From positions 310,001-374,000 of the forward strand of contig NZ_CP061703.1 of assembly GCF_014764305.1 (NCBI RefSeq): 64,000 nt of DNA, written 5' to 3'. The notes below the pieces were generated by a model. It worked only from the letters and a program-made list of their open reading frames with translations. It did no database searches and was not told where the DNA came from. Made by a program: the position numbers and the translations under genes. This DNA is from Mesoflavibacter profundi (GTDB lineage Bacteria; Bacteroidota; Bacteroidia; Flavobacteriales; Flavobacteriaceae). Shown piece after piece: positions 45,867 through 54,861 of the stretch (its first letter is position 1; each line of letters opens with the position of its first letter).

Positions 45867-47261
45867 TTAGGTTCTATTACCTTTTGAAAGGTTATGAAAA
45901 GCGCACAATAACTCGCCGTTTTCTAATATTGTTTCACCTCCTTTAGAATGTGGTAAAACGTGATCTGCTTGATATTTAGACCAACTCACTTTTGCTTCTT
46001 TTTCGGGAACTCCCTCCCTTAAACATTGTTGACATAAACCTTTGCCCTGTCTATAAATTAATATTCTTTGTAATTCAGAAAAAGCTCTATTTGAATCCTT
46101 CTCTTTTAAACAAATATTGTTATCTAAAACATATTTGAAGAATATTTGACGCAAGATCATATCTCTTACTTCTAAATCAGTTTCTCCTTGTTGTCGTCTA
46201 TTACTAAAAGTTAATAAATCTGTATCTGTGCCTTCGTCGTAAGTTTTCCACCTCTTATAAAAGTCATATACAAATTCTTTTATATTAACTTTCGTTTCTT
46301 CATCAATTACATAATACATTCTTAAATGACGAATTAGCATATAGATTGAAATAATAAAATACTCTGTAGAAAACTCTTTTATACCATTATTATCATCTAG
46401 CATAGCGTCATCTTTAAAGATGCTATAAAATATATTTAGATTAGTTTTCACATTAGAAGCTAATTTTTCATTTTCAAATGAATAATCTCCAATACCATTT
46501 TTAGTTTTATGTTCATTGATAAACTCAGTGATTTTTTTATCACTTAAATCTGTATAACCACCTTCTTTTTCAATTAATAAGAAACGTGCCATAAATTGAA
46601 GATGTTTCATTCTTCCATTATCTACATCCAATAAATTAAAAAAAGGTAATTTATCTTTATTAGAATCGATTGGAGTGTAAGCTTCGTAATCAAAAGTTAA
46701 GTCATCAGAATATTTAACAATAAAATTTCTACTTAAACTTGATAGTTGAGCGTGAGCTACTTCCATATAATTAAGGGATTCACCTTGTTGTAAACGCCAA
46801 AATATTTCAGTTGCTATAATTTGATGTTCTACATTGTTAGGCTCCTCTATGTTCTTAATTACATCTGCCTGGTATTTAAGAGATTTATCAATAAATTTTC
46901 TAATATCTGTGCCTAAATCTTTATAATATTTACCTGCTAAACCATCACCTAAATCGGATAATGTTTTTGGTAAAGGATACTTATTATCAAAAAAATCTTG
47001 GACAGTAGTAATACGTTGTTGACCATCTACAATTTCACTAACTGTGCCTGTATCATCTTTTCTAACTTCTCTTATTACAAGTTTTGGAATGTAATAACGT
47101 CTAAATAGACTATCCATTAAAGCTTGTTTTTTCTTTTTATTCCATACAGCCTTTCTTTGATATGGTGGTCTTGTTACATAATCCTCTTTGTATTCAAAAA
47201 AATCTTTAATACTTATTTCTGTAGGAACTATAGTGTATTCTGTTTTAGGATTAAATGCCAT
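45867..47261 (-). CDS. DUF262 and HNH endonuclease protein (GmrSD-like)
   Basis: A 464-residue protein. The N-terminal DUF262 domain carries YQRKAVWNKKKKQALMDSL and the ParB-like nucleotide-binding motif IVDGQQRITTV (near residue 78). The C-terminus is an HNH nuclease: a cysteine pair CQQCLREG, then QADHVLPHSKGG with the catalytic His, and an ENGELLCAFHNLSKGN end. This architecture is like single-chain GmrSD Type IV restriction enzymes, which cut modified phage DNA using NTP. It is the third gene of the operon with the Type IIG enzyme. Confidence 0.85.
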   Translation of the reverse strand: MAFNPKTEYTIVPTEISIKDFFEYKEDYVTRPPYQRKAVWNKKKKQALMDSLFRRYYIPKLVIREVRKDDTGTVSEIVDGQQRITTVQDFFDNKYPLPKTLSDLGDGLAGKYYKDLGTDIRKFIDKSLKYQADVIKNIEEPNNVEHQIIATEIFWRLQQGESLNYMEVAHAQLSSLSRNFIVKYSDDLTFDYEAYTPIDSNKDKLPFFNLLDVDNGRMKHLQFMARFLLIEKEGGYTDLSDKKITEFINEHKTKNGIGDYSFENEKLASNVKTNLNIFYSIFKDDAMLDDNNGIKEFSTEYFIISIYMLIRHLRMYYVIDEETKVNIKEFVYDFYKRWKTYDEGTDTDLLTFSNRRQQGETDLEVRDMILRQIFFKYVLDNNICLKEKDSNRAFSELQRILIYRQGKGLCQQCLREGVPEKEAKVSWSKYQADHVLPHSKGGETILENGELLCAFHNLSKGNRT

Positions 47262-47281
47262 ATTTTTAAAGGTTTTACGAA

Positions 47282-47506
47282 TTATTCAACTATATCAATT
47301 TCACATGTACAAATCTCTCCTGCTGGTAATGCAAATTGAACAGCTGTATTTGAATACTGTTCTTTCAATGCTTTAATACTTGCTTCTGTTGGTATTTTAT
47401 TTGGCTCTAAATAGATAGTTGATTCTATTAAAGTTATTGATGGTTTAATTTCAACACCATCCAATACTGTAGATGCTGTTTTACATTTAATTACTAATCT
47501 TGCCAT
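47282..47506 (-). CDS. 74-residue protein within the defence operon, unknown
   Basis: A small acidic protein of likely beta-alpha-beta form: MARLVIKCKTASTVLDG, a middle with the helix EASIKALKEQYSNTA, and a C-terminal strand ICTCEIDIVE. No family recognised. It is 19 bp after the Type IIG gene and 20 bp before the DUF262-HNH gene, so it is co-transcribed. It may be a regulator, an inhibitor or an accessory subunit; none of these is shown by sequence. Confidence 0.6.
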   Translation of the reverse strand: MARLVIKCKTASTVLDGVEIKPSITLIESTIYLEPNKIPTEASIKALKEQYSNTAVQFALPAGEICTCEIDIVE

Positions 47507-47525
47507 ATTTTTTATTATGTTTTAA

Positions 47526-50500
47526 TTAACTATTCTCAACAATTTGGATTTCTTCTTCAGTTAACCCATATAGTTCATATACCATAGCATCGATTTCTTT
47601 ATCGGTTTGATTGATTTGGGTTTGTAAGGCTTGTGCTTTTTGTTTGTTATCTTCAAAGAGGTCTAACCACTCAAACTCGTCTTTTTTGGTTAGGGTTGGT
47701 ACTTCTTCTAAACTATCTTTAACACGTTGTTTGTTATTTGTTTTTATCGCTTTGTTAAGCTCTTTTATAAAGTCACCAAATTCTAATTCGTGCCAATTTT
47801 GTAGTTTTTTTGGGAGTTTTTCTAATTTGAATTTTTGTTTTAAGTAGGTTTGGAATTTGTTTAATAGATTATATAACTTATCATTATTGTTAACTATAAT
47901 ATCTACAACTTCCCTGTATTTCTTTTTTTCTGAATCTTGAATATCTTTAAGTGGTATTTTACTTAAATATTGAACTTTATACTCATTATAACCTCCTCTT
48001 CTTGAAATTGCAATTTTATTCATTACAAATTTGGTTATTTTAGAATTCAATAAAAATAATAGAAATTTGTCATTAGAAGGTATTATAAAACCAGTCATAT
48101 CAATAACATTTCCTTTAGATAAAGTAAAGTTTGTTCCTAAAGAAACATTTGGGTATACTATATATTCTTTTTCAAAATCTAACTTTCTATTTATTTGTTG
48201 ATATTCAAACCATTTTTTTGAACCATTTTTTATGCCATCTTTAATTATAGCTCTTCTTTCAAGTTTTTCTCTATGATGTTCTAAATGTTTATTGTTAATT
48301 ATTTCATCTTCATTCATTAATTGATATAAATTTTCCTTTTTTACATAAGGGAAAATTATCTTGTTTTCATTTAAAGGAGTTAAAAAACGCTTTATATTTT
48401 TCCCAAATATGTAAGGTCTTGATATTACTGTATTCTCTTTTGACATAAAACCTTCATTAAAACCTGTTTTAACACCTACTAATGGTAAAAGATTTAAATC
48501 ATTTAAGTAAATACTATTTCTATTTATCTTCTTAAAAACATTTGCTGTTTCAGTATCATAAAAGTTATAATCAAATTCTACAAAGTCATTTATATTTACT
48601 TTTGAAAAAGGAATATTTGAAACGATTTCGCTAATTTTATTTTTAACATAGTCAGGAATGAAACAAAACTTAAAATGATAATTAATACTTGGCGTTTTCT
48701 TTACCCCAGTAAAAATTAGAGGATATGCTGAAATTCCTTCAAAAACCTCTAAATCATCAAAATTTATTACTTCTTGAAAAACAAAATTTTTAACCAGATA
48801 CTTTACTAAAGGTTTACCGTAATTTGCTTCAAAAAATTTACCTGAACATATAAATGATAAATATCCATTCGTTTTCAATAAATTGTTTGCTTTTTCAAAA
48901 AAATATGTAAACAAGTCTGCTTTCCCAGAATAAACATTATACTTTTTTAGATATTCTGAATGGTCTTTAAACAATTCTTGTCTTACATAAGGCGGATTAC
49001 CAATAATGACATCAAAACCACCATTTTCAAATACTTTAGGAAATTGCTCTTGCCAATTAAAGGCTTTATCGCCTGCAACCGCTTTGCTATCTATTAAAGA
49101 GTTACCACATTTAATATTGTTACTTAAATCGTTTAATTTACGTCTTGGTTGTGCTGTGCGTAACCATAGGGAAAGTTTTGCTATTTCTACAGACTCTTCG
49201 TTTAAATCTACACCGTAAATGTTGTTTTCTAATATTGTGTTTTCTATATCTGGGAACTGTAAGCCACCACCTAATACTTTTGTTTTAAGCTCATCTATGT
49301 ATTGGTGTTCTGCAATTAAAAAGTTTAAAGCTTGATTAAGGAATGCACCTGAGCCACATGCTGGGTCGCAAATAGTTAGTTGTAGTAACCAATCACGATA
49401 AGTATCTAAAATATCTACTAATTTGGTAATGGTAGCTTTTTGTCTATTCTTACGCCCTTTAAAATATTCTTCTTCTTTAAAACCTAGCTTGGTTTTCTTT
49501 TCTTCACACAGTTTACCAACCGTATTTTCTACAATGTACTTTGTAATGTATTTTGGTGTGTAAAAGACACCATCTTTTTTACGTTTAGATTTTTGTTTAT
49601 CGAAGTCTGCACCTTCAATTTCTGCATTAACGCTTTCTATTTCGTTTAAAGAGTTTTCGAAGATATGACCTAGTATATTCACATCTACTTGACTCTCGAA
49701 ATCGTAAGCTGCTAATTTACTGGTGTGTTTGTATAGTAAATCGCTATCTATATCTAAGCTATCTAAGGTTTTATCTTCTTTAAATAAACCACCGTTATAA
49801 GCATATATTTCGGCTCTTTTAGTTGTTCCTGCTCTTCCTGTATCTAAGAAATTAAAGTATTGTTTAAATAGTACGTAAAGTGGTCTATCGTCTCCAAAAT
49901 CTACATCTGCTTTCCACTTATCTAATATTTGTTGTGTGCTATTTGGTGGTAGTAAGCCTCTATCTTCTGCAAAGAAAATAAATAGGTAACGGTCTATTAG
50001 TTTTTGTGATTTTTTAAAGAGTGTTAGCTTAACGTTTTTTTCAAGACGTTGCACTTCTAATAATTCTTCTTGTGACCTCTCGACTGCGCTCGAGGTGTCA
50101 TTAGACGCTTGTGATTTTAACGTTTTTGCGTTGCGTTTTACTAGGTCTCTAAATAGCTCTCGTTTAAATAGTGAATAGTCTTTATAGAATTGTTTTGTGA
50201 TTTGTTCTTCTTCTACAACGGACTGCTCTTTAATTTTTAGAGGTGTATTATTTAATACATTGTCTTTTTGTAAACAGATGTATAATAACTCAAAACGCTC
50301 TGGTGTAAGCTCGAACAGATTAAACTCTTCAAACTCGGTTGCATCGTTAATATAAAACCTTAGTTTTTCAAAGTTAGAAGTTATAACATACACGCATCCT
50401 TTTTGATTAGCTTTATAATCGAACGCTTGTTTACGTATGCTTTCTAAATCTTTAGTGTTAGTACCTTTTAATTCTATAACACCAATAGCAATATCGTTAT

Positions 50501-50777
50501 CTAATATTGCACCATCTGCTTTACGTGCATTGTTTTGGTTTTTATACTCTGCTACAAGATTAAAGTTAGCTTTTGGTTTAAGTGTATAATCTAATACATT
50601 TACAAATAACTCTGTAAGGAATATACCTTGGTATTCTTCTTCTTTAGAGCTACGTATATTATCTTGTATTGTAGGATTAAGAAAGTATCTTTTGTATTTA
50701 GTATAGGCTTTATTTATGGCTTCACTATCTTGTAATTTTAAATAGTGCTTTAATACTGATGGTTGATATAATGACAT
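47526..50777 (-). CDS. Type IIG restriction-modification enzyme (Eco57I-like)
   Basis: A 1083-residue single-chain enzyme that both methylates and cuts DNA. The N-terminal nuclease shows ARKADGAI ... IGVIELKGTN, a D-x(n)-ELK PD-(D/E)XK site near residue 100. The adenine methylase has motif I DPACGSGAFL (near residue 470) and motif IV IIGNPPYVRQE (near 592). A C-terminal TaqI-like specificity region follows (FLLFLLNSKITKFVMNKI). At 50074-50101 a GC-rich palindrome is read in frame as SNDTSSAVERS. First gene of the four-gene operon. Confidence 0.9.
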   Translation of the reverse strand: MSLYQPSVLKHYLKLQDSEAINKAYTKYKRYFLNPTIQDNIRSSKEEEYQGIFLTELFVNVLDYTLKPKANFNLVAEYKNQNNARKADGAILDNDIAIGVIELKGTNTKDLESIRKQAFDYKANQKGCVYVITSNFEKLRFYINDATEFEEFNLFELTPERFELLYICLQKDNVLNNTPLKIKEQSVVEEEQITKQFYKDYSLFKRELFRDLVKRNAKTLKSQASNDTSSAVERSQEELLEVQRLEKNVKLTLFKKSQKLIDRYLFIFFAEDRGLLPPNSTQQILDKWKADVDFGDDRPLYVLFKQYFNFLDTGRAGTTKRAEIYAYNGGLFKEDKTLDSLDIDSDLLYKHTSKLAAYDFESQVDVNILGHIFENSLNEIESVNAEIEGADFDKQKSKRKKDGVFYTPKYITKYIVENTVGKLCEEKKTKLGFKEEEYFKGRKNRQKATITKLVDILDTYRDWLLQLTICDPACGSGAFLNQALNFLIAEHQYIDELKTKVLGGGLQFPDIENTILENNIYGVDLNEESVEIAKLSLWLRTAQPRRKLNDLSNNIKCGNSLIDSKAVAGDKAFNWQEQFPKVFENGGFDVIIGNPPYVRQELFKDHSEYLKKYNVYSGKADLFTYFFEKANNLLKTNGYLSFICSGKFFEANYGKPLVKYLVKNFVFQEVINFDDLEVFEGISAYPLIFTGVKKTPSINYHFKFCFIPDYVKNKISEIVSNIPFSKVNINDFVEFDYNFYDTETANVFKKINRNSIYLNDLNLLPLVGVKTGFNEGFMSKENTVISRPYIFGKNIKRFLTPLNENKIIFPYVKKENLYQLMNEDEIINNKHLEHHREKLERRAIIKDGIKNGSKKWFEYQQINRKLDFEKEYIVYPNVSLGTNFTLSKGNVIDMTGFIIPSNDKFLLFLLNSKITKFVMNKIAISRRGGYNEYKVQYLSKIPLKDIQDSEKKKYREVVDIIVNNNDKLYNLLNKFQTYLKQKFKLEKLPKKLQNWHELEFGDFIKELNKAIKTNNKQRVKDSLEEVPTLTKKDEFEWLDLFEDNKQKAQALQTQINQTDKEIDAMVYELYGLTEEEIQIVENS
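50074..50101. repeat. Dispersed palindromic repeat inside the Type IIG gene
   Basis: A near-palindrome with arms around CTCGA ... TCGAG and a TGCG centre, flanked by TGAC and GTCA. It is far richer in GC than its surroundings. It keeps the reading frame and encodes a short Ser/Glu-rich linker. Confidence 0.6.
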
Positions 50778-51078
50778 TAATAGCTTTTATTTAATCATTA
50801 AAAATATAAATATTAACTAATAATGCATTATGGTTTTCAGTAAAAGTTATCCACTCTTTGTGAATGCTTTTAACTTTTAATAGTGCTAGTGTATTTAATA
50901 TTCAGAATACTTTTTATAAAGAGGTATTAATATTAATAAAATAATATCCTATTACTAATTAATATCATTGAATTATAATGTTACACTAACAGTAAGCTTT
51001 GTTTATCAAAACCAAACACAACCTACTTTACCAACATTACAACTTAACTCGACCAACAGAATAACCTAACTTAACCAA

Positions 51079-51440
51079 CGCTTTAGCCTAATTCAAACAA
51101 CAATACAACGTGTTGTAACTTTACTTAACCAACATGAAAACTAGTGATACAAACACTAAACCAACACTTTATGATTAGATCAACCAACAATACAACTAAA
51201 CTTAACCAACTTTCCAATCTAGCTTAACCAACGCTTTAACCTAATTCAAACAACAATAAAACGTGTTGCGACTTCACTAAACCAACATAAACCTAGTGAT
51301 ACAAACACTAAACCAACACTATAAGTTAGATTAACCAACAATACAACATAACTTAACCAACGATTTAACCTAATACAAACAATAATACAACATAACTTAA
51401 CCTACATAAACCTAATGATAATACACAAAACCAACACAAA
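51079..51440. repeat. Long degenerate tandem repeat (units of about 153, 129 and 80 bp)
   Basis: Unit 1 starts at 51079, unit 2 at 51232 and unit 3 at 51361, each opening with CG-C/A-TTTA and CCTAAT-CAAACAA-like sequence. Unit 2 lacks a block of about 24 bp and unit 3 is cut short. Within each unit the words TTAACCAAC and CTAAACCAACA recur. Confidence 0.8.
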
Positions 51441-51549
51441 TCGGTAATACGTAATCAAAACCTACATAAAAAAATAATAAAATATGTTGTTTTGTTGATG
51501 ATATTCCTAAACACTATATTTTACAATAGTTTTCACGTCAACTCCAAAA

Positions 51550-51593
51550 CAACAACAGTTCAACAATTAATATTTATTGTTGAACTGTTGTTG
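51550..51593. other. Perfect 18-bp inverted repeat with 8-bp loop
   Basis: Arms CAACAACAGTTCAACAAT and its exact complement surround TAATATTT. No T-run follows, so it is not a typical terminator. It shares the CAACA / TGTTG vocabulary with the tandem repeats beside it, consistent with a structured origin or a protein site. Confidence 0.85.
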
Positions 51594-51644
51594 AAATCAA
51601 GTCGATTTTGCATTGTAGTGTATCACTATGATTGTGCTACATCG

Positions 51645-52850
51645 TCAACAATCAACACTTTTAAAAACTAATTCCTTTTCAATTTTGAAATATCTTCCTT
51701 TACATATTGTACTTTCTACATAATGCTTAGAATCTTCAATACTAGGATAACTAGACAAATTATAACGAGTATAAGAAGAATTTTTCTGTTCTAAACCAAA
51801 CTTATCTTTCAAAATTTTAGAAATCTTTGTTGGTGTTGTTCTTACATTATTAGCTTTTAACTTGTCGACCAAATCCGATGCGCTGTAACATAAAGCTGAT
51901 TTTTCAAACTTGATAAAATCATCCTTTAAAAGCTCAAATATTTCATTTTCCAAATTGGTTTTATTTCCTCTAACTAATTTAATCAAAGCTTCTGTTGTTA
52001 TCTGCTCCTTAGTAAACCACATTCTGGTTTTTTTGGTTACATTAGGTTTTCTTTGGTTAATGTAGTTTAAAAAATATGGTATTTCAGATTCTAAATCCTC
52101 TAATAAATCTGACACTTCCATTCCCTGATTAATTGTTGGAATTTTAAGAACCCAATACCTAATTTCTTTATCATCAATTAAAATAAAGTTATCCTCATTA
52201 TTAGAACATAAAATAAATTTACCAAAAAAAGGAGTTTCTATTTTGTCCTTTCCTTTATGCTCTATCTTATATGTTCTAGCTGTAGAAAGATTTTTAATCC
52301 TTTCACTATCTTCTCTTCTGTCAAGTAAAACTTCATCTATTGCCACGATAAGTTTTGTTGCCCAATCTGCATTAAATTGACTTCTAAAATCTTCATTTTT
52401 ATTTATAGTCATGTTCTTTTCAAAAATCAGCTTTAACCAATTTAAAAAAGTAGTTTTACCAGTACTTCTTTCATTACTTACTAAACATAATATGGGTAAA
52501 ATTTGTGTTGGGTAATGCCACAAAATTGTTAGATAATCTAACCCTAGTGCATATTGCTGACCAAAAATATGTTTTAAAAACATTTTAGTTTTATTAAACT
52601 CTCCTTTTTTCAAATCATGTTTAAGCTGATGGTACTCATTATAAAATCCCTTAATTTTTTCTTTAAAATCAACGTGACTTGGAATAGTCACAAAACCATC
52701 ATATTTTGGTATTTTTTGTAAAAACGATTTACCGTGATCTGTACTTATTTCACTTTTATTCCATTTAACCAGTGTAGTAATTGTGTCTCCGCTATGTAAT
52801 GGCTTTTCTGTTATTTTAAAATAATCTACTCCTATTCTTAAATAATTCAT
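51645..52850 (-). CDS. DUF5906/SF3-like replicative helicase
   Basis: A 401-residue P-loop helicase of the phage and plasmid primase-helicase type. Walker A is SNERSTGKTTFLNWL, Walker B is LIVAIDEVLLD, and the sensor region is KFILCSNNEDNFI. A C-terminal winged-helix-like tail (SASDLVDKLKANNVRTTPTKIS) follows. Such proteins unwind DNA at the element's own origin. The origin-like region lies directly after its stop. It follows the 109-residue gene by 5 bp. Confidence 0.82.
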   Translation of the reverse strand: MNYLRIGVDYFKITEKPLHSGDTITTLVKWNKSEISTDHGKSFLQKIPKYDGFVTIPSHVDFKEKIKGFYNEYHQLKHDLKKGEFNKTKMFLKHIFGQQYALGLDYLTILWHYPTQILPILCLVSNERSTGKTTFLNWLKLIFEKNMTINKNEDFRSQFNADWATKLIVAIDEVLLDRREDSERIKNLSTARTYKIEHKGKDKIETPFFGKFILCSNNEDNFILIDDKEIRYWVLKIPTINQGMEVSDLLEDLESEIPYFLNYINQRKPNVTKKTRMWFTKEQITTEALIKLVRGNKTNLENEIFELLKDDFIKFEKSALCYSASDLVDKLKANNVRTTPTKISKILKDKFGLEQKNSSYTRYNLSSYPSIEDSKHYVESTICKGRYFKIEKELVFKSVDC

Positions 52851-52855
52851 AGCTC

Positions 52856-53185
52856 TTATTTTTTGGTTAAATTAAACTCTAAGAATCCTCTATTAGGTTC
52901 TTTTTCTTTATTAAAGTCAAGCCTAATGATAAATCCTGTTAAAGAGTTATCTATTTTGTAGAGTTTGTCTATCTCTGATTGAATAAACAAATAATCAAAC
53001 CTAACATCTCTTCTTGCTATTTTGGATATTGAATTTAATTTTTCTGCAATCCAATTTAATAACTCAGATGATTTAGTGTCACAACTATAATTACTTTGTA
53101 TATGGTTTATATGAGAATTAACATCATTTACCAATTTTTGAATTTCGCACACAGGAAATTCTTCTGTTTTATAAAGCTGTCTCAT
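52856..53185 (-). CDS. 109-residue island protein, function unknown
   Basis: A mainly helical small protein (QKLVNDVNSHINHIQSNY, LLNWIAEKLNSISKIARR) without a recognised family. Its start overlaps the stop of the HTH gene in a TAATG arrangement, and it sits 5 bp before the helicase gene, so it is part of the replication operon. Confidence 0.6.
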   Translation of the reverse strand: MRQLYKTEEFPVCEIQKLVNDVNSHINHIQSNYSCDTKSSELLNWIAEKLNSISKIARRDVRFDYLFIQSEIDKLYKIDNSLTGFIIRLDFNKEKEPNRGFLEFNLTKK

Positions 53186-53478
53186 TACCTTCTGTATTTT
53201 AAAGATTTTACTTCTGATAATGAGTCCTCTAATGCTTCCGCATTAATAATCACTCTTCGACCAATTTTCTCTGCCTTAATAAAACCCTTTGTTATATAAT
53301 TACGGACAGTTAACTCTGATACGTTTAACTGCGTTGCAACCTCTTTAATGGTCAGGTTTTTCTTGCTAGGCTTAGCTAACTTATTAATCGATGATTTTAA
53401 TTCTTTTATTTGTTGTCCGACTGTTTTATTTATAATTTCAGACAATTCCTCTTTTGTTGTTATTACAATTTTTGTCAT
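53185..53478 (-). CDS. Excisionase-like helix-turn-helix protein (HTH_17)
   Basis: A 97-residue protein with a coiled-coil start and a MerR-like HTH: LTIKEVATQLNVSELTVRNYITKGFIKAEKIGRRVIINAEALEDSL. This is the HTH_17 class used as excisionases or element regulators in Bacteroidota mobile DNA. The 20-bp palindrome at 53506 lies 28 bp upstream of its start. First gene of the replication operon. Confidence 0.85.
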   Translation of the reverse strand: MTKIVITTKEELSEIINKTVGQQIKELKSSINKLAKPSKKNLTIKEVATQLNVSELTVRNYITKGFIKAEKIGRRVIINAEALEDSLSEVKSLKYRR

Positions 53479-53505
53479 AATTATTATTATTTAATATTAA
53501 TGAAT

Positions 53506-53525
53506 TACAACTAGCGCTAATTGTA
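53506..53525. promoter_or_regulatory. 20-bp imperfect palindrome upstream of the HTH gene
   Basis: TACAA-CTAGC / GCTAA-TTGTA, nine of ten base pairs match. Its place 28 bp before the HTH start fits an operator for autoregulation or a control site. Confidence 0.5.
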
Positions 53526-53686
53526 TACTACAAAGAAAGATTAGAGAAAAAAGAGAAAAAACAGGAAGACTTATTTTTTTAAAATCAAACACAAAAAACT
53601 AAAATACAGATATTTACAAAAAATAATTAGGTTGGCAAAATGATAAAAAAAGGAGAATAAAGAGAAGAATTAGAAATTTTAAACTA

Positions 53687-54859
53687 CTAAAAAATTCTAG
53701 TTTTTATATCTAAATATAAATTCTCTATCATTTTTTGATTTTTCAATTCTGAAGATTCTATTTCATCCGTTCCTATTTTAGTAACATCTACACCATAATT
53801 TCTTACAAATTTAGATATATCATTTTTTTTAAATTTACTACCATTTATTCTGAATTTAAAATTTAAAAAATCATTAAATGAAGAGCGGTCTTTTCTAATT
53901 TCAAATACAAAAAACTCTTTAAGTAGATAAAACATATAACCATAATCTTTCTTTGAAAAATCATTAAAAGTAAAATCAATAGGATCTTCATTCCCTTTAC
54001 ACATTAGAGACGCAAATAAACTCCAATTTAAATAAGAGATTTTTCTTTCAATCAAAAAATTGAAAAATACTTTTAAAGCAGGATAATTATCTCCCCAATA
54101 AGTTATATCAAATTGAATGACATTTGAAGATTCTAATACAGGTATGTAGTTTTTTATTATTTGATATTGATTTTTAGTAGTTTTTAGCTCCGATTTAACT
54201 TCTGATAATTCTGTATCAGCCTTATAATATTTTTTTTCTAATTTTAATATTTCTTGATTTAGTTCTCTTAATTCCTGTATAGATTCTTTATTTCTTGATA
54301 ATAAATTACTTATTTGATCTTCATAATTATCATTTAATTTAGATGCAATTTTTGTTTGTTCTTTATAATGATGTAAAGTAGAAACTTCAAAAGTATCAAA
54401 GTTTGGAAGACGGTCTTTAGGATTAATTACATTTTCATTTACTGTTAATAAAAGTTGTTTTAAAAGATGATATTTTGATTTCGCTAACTTAAATTCAAAA
54501 AAACTTTTTTTAAACAAATTTATTCTATCCTCTTTTTTGCTGTGTTTAAAAATTGAATCAAATATTGTTAAGATTTTATTTAAATTAGTTTGATTAAATA
54601 TTAGTGGAAAATTATTATCATTCCCTTTTATTAATATTTCATAAGAAGCTATTGGTTTAATTAATTGTTCTACATATTTTTTTCTAACATCAAAAAACAA
54701 ATTCGCAAATTCACTTTCTGCATCTTTCGAGTCTTTTAGGTTGTTAATCGTAGTTTCAACCCAATTGTTTAGTTCATTGTTAACTTTATTTATTATTAAA
54801 AAATCTGCTTCTTTAATAGGAGCTATATCTGAGTGATCTTGAAACTCTTTCCAATTCAT
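53687..54859 (-). CDS. 390-residue island protein with central coiled coil, unknown
   Basis: N-terminal helical domain, a central coiled coil at about residues 185-235 (LNQEILKLEKKYYKADTELSEVKSELKTTKN), and a C-terminal domain with FFNFLIERKISYLNWSLFASLM. It starts 2 bp after the integrase stop and thus is coupled to it. No family recognised. Its place between integrase and excisionase-like gene suggests a role in mobility or element control. Confidence 0.6.
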   Translation of the reverse strand: MNWKEFQDHSDIAPIKEADFLIINKVNNELNNWVETTINNLKDSKDAESEFANLFFDVRKKYVEQLIKPIASYEILIKGNDNNFPLIFNQTNLNKILTIFDSIFKHSKKEDRINLFKKSFFEFKLAKSKYHLLKQLLLTVNENVINPKDRLPNFDTFEVSTLHHYKEQTKIASKLNDNYEDQISNLLSRNKESIQELRELNQEILKLEKKYYKADTELSEVKSELKTTKNQYQIIKNYIPVLESSNVIQFDITYWGDNYPALKVFFNFLIERKISYLNWSLFASLMCKGNEDPIDFTFNDFSKKDYGYMFYLLKEFFVFEIRKDRSSFNDFLNFKFRINGSKFKKNDISKFVRNYGVDVTKIGTDEIESSELKNQKMIENLYLDIKTRIF

Positions 54860-54861
54860 AG

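Larger units (their letters stand above)
50778..51644. other. 867-bp non-coding region, strand-skewed, origin-like
   Basis: No open frame of note lies between the helicase gene stop and the Type IIG start. From about 50,990 to 51,480 the plus strand is almost free of G and rich in A and C; its complement carries about fifteen GTTGG words, often as GTTGGTTAAG. Tandem repeats (51079-51440) and a 44-bp hairpin (51550-51593) lie within. The region also must hold the promoter of the defence operon. Iteron-like repeats next to a replicative helicase gene suggest a replication origin of the excised element. Confidence 0.6.

Noticed and set aside
47526-50777. BREX PglX instead of Type IIG enzyme
   Set aside because: An N-terminal PD-(D/E)XK nuclease motif is present, and no other BREX genes (pglZ, brxC) are in the island.
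50990-51480. Possible CRISPR or coding region with biased composition
   Set aside because: Repeat words are short and irregularly spaced, units are degenerate and long, no cas genes are present, and no long open frame exists.
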